NCBI GenBank assembly: GCA_903888815.1
Contig: CAISVC010000692.1
Coordinates: 1 to 12,107 of the forward strand
Direction: 5' to 3'
DNA: 12,107 nt
Source: an uncultured Fibrobacterota bacterium
GTDB taxonomy: Bacteria; Fibrobacterota; Chitinivibrionia; Chitinivibrionales; Chitinispirillaceae
Shown one piece after another: positions 12,046 through 12,107 of the stretch. Below the pieces are notes generated by a model. That model did no database searches, had not been told where the DNA came from, and saw only the letters and a program-made list of their open reading frames with translations. The stretch's first letter is position 1; each line of letters begins with the position of its first letter. The translations under genes were made by a program, and so were the position numbers.

Positions 12046-12107
12046 ATGAAAAAATTCCTCATCGTGTCCGGATATCTACTCGTCCTGGCACAGGCAACGG
12101 CATGGCC
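12046..12107 (+). CDS. Start of an exported protein gene (cut by window end)
   Basis: Only 20 codons are present: MKKFLIVSGYLLVLAQATAW. Two lysines followed by a hydrophobic stretch and a small-residue region (AQATA) make a classic Sec signal peptide, with cleavage near ATA. Same strand and close spacing suggest it belongs with the TolB-like gene. Nothing can be said about its mature function. Confidence 0.7.
   Translation, partial: MKKFLIVSGYLLVLAQATAW

Overview
The window looks like accessory DNA from a Gram-negative member of the Fibrobacterota/Bacteroidota (FCB) side of Bacteria, possibly a Chitinispirillia-like Fibrobacterota. This placement is an inference. It rests on several signal-peptide proteins that end in short C-terminal tails resembling type IX secretion (Por) sorting domains (Asp/Asn-x-x-Gly-Arg/Lys ... 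Gly-Ile-Tyr-hydrophobic), on carbohydrate-active enzymes, and on TolB-type propellers. No rRNA, tRNA or CRISPR array was seen.

Region 1 (1-1369, minus strand, AT-rich): two toxin-antitoxin operons lie head to tail. Between them is a 60-bp imperfect palindrome with the architecture of an integron attC site. The upstream edge of the second operon (TTAGCAGC on the minus strand) is the exact complement of the outer arm of that attC site (GCTGCTAAC). This is the signature expected when one cassette circle has been opened at its own attC. I therefore read 660-1365 as a complete integron cassette and 1-659 as most of the next one. No integrase is visible, so this may be an integrase-less attC cluster or the tail of an array.

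Region 2 (1370-2415): a decayed IS1182-type insertion sequence abuts the cassette junction. Its transposase has lost its N-terminus and carries a palindromic insertion of about 44 bp.

Region 3 (2453-10238): genes for exported proteins. These are a 465-residue Cys-containing protein; a GH43 glycosidase with a discoidin-like module, broken by a frameshift; a 283-residue Cys-rich exported protein; the 3' remnant of another tailed protein; and a 711-residue GH97 glycosidase. Together they suggest extracellular or periplasmic breakdown of plant-type polysaccharide (arabinoxylan side chains, alpha-galactosides or alpha-glucosides). A dispersed repeat of about 85 bp occurs three times between these genes, and a 24-bp perfect palindrome precedes the GH97 gene.

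Region 4 (10248-12107): a graveyard followed by live genes. It has an IS91-type transposase remnant, two copies of a 30-bp palindromic element (one of them inserted into a second copy of a ~75-bp repeat first seen at 7694), the last ~50 codons of an aconitase-like gene, a six-repeat TolB-like exported protein, and the start of another exported protein.

The most notable observations are the integron-cassette structure around the toxin-antitoxin operons, and the paired ~75-bp repeat that in both copies is joined directly to the 3' end of an unrelated truncated gene.
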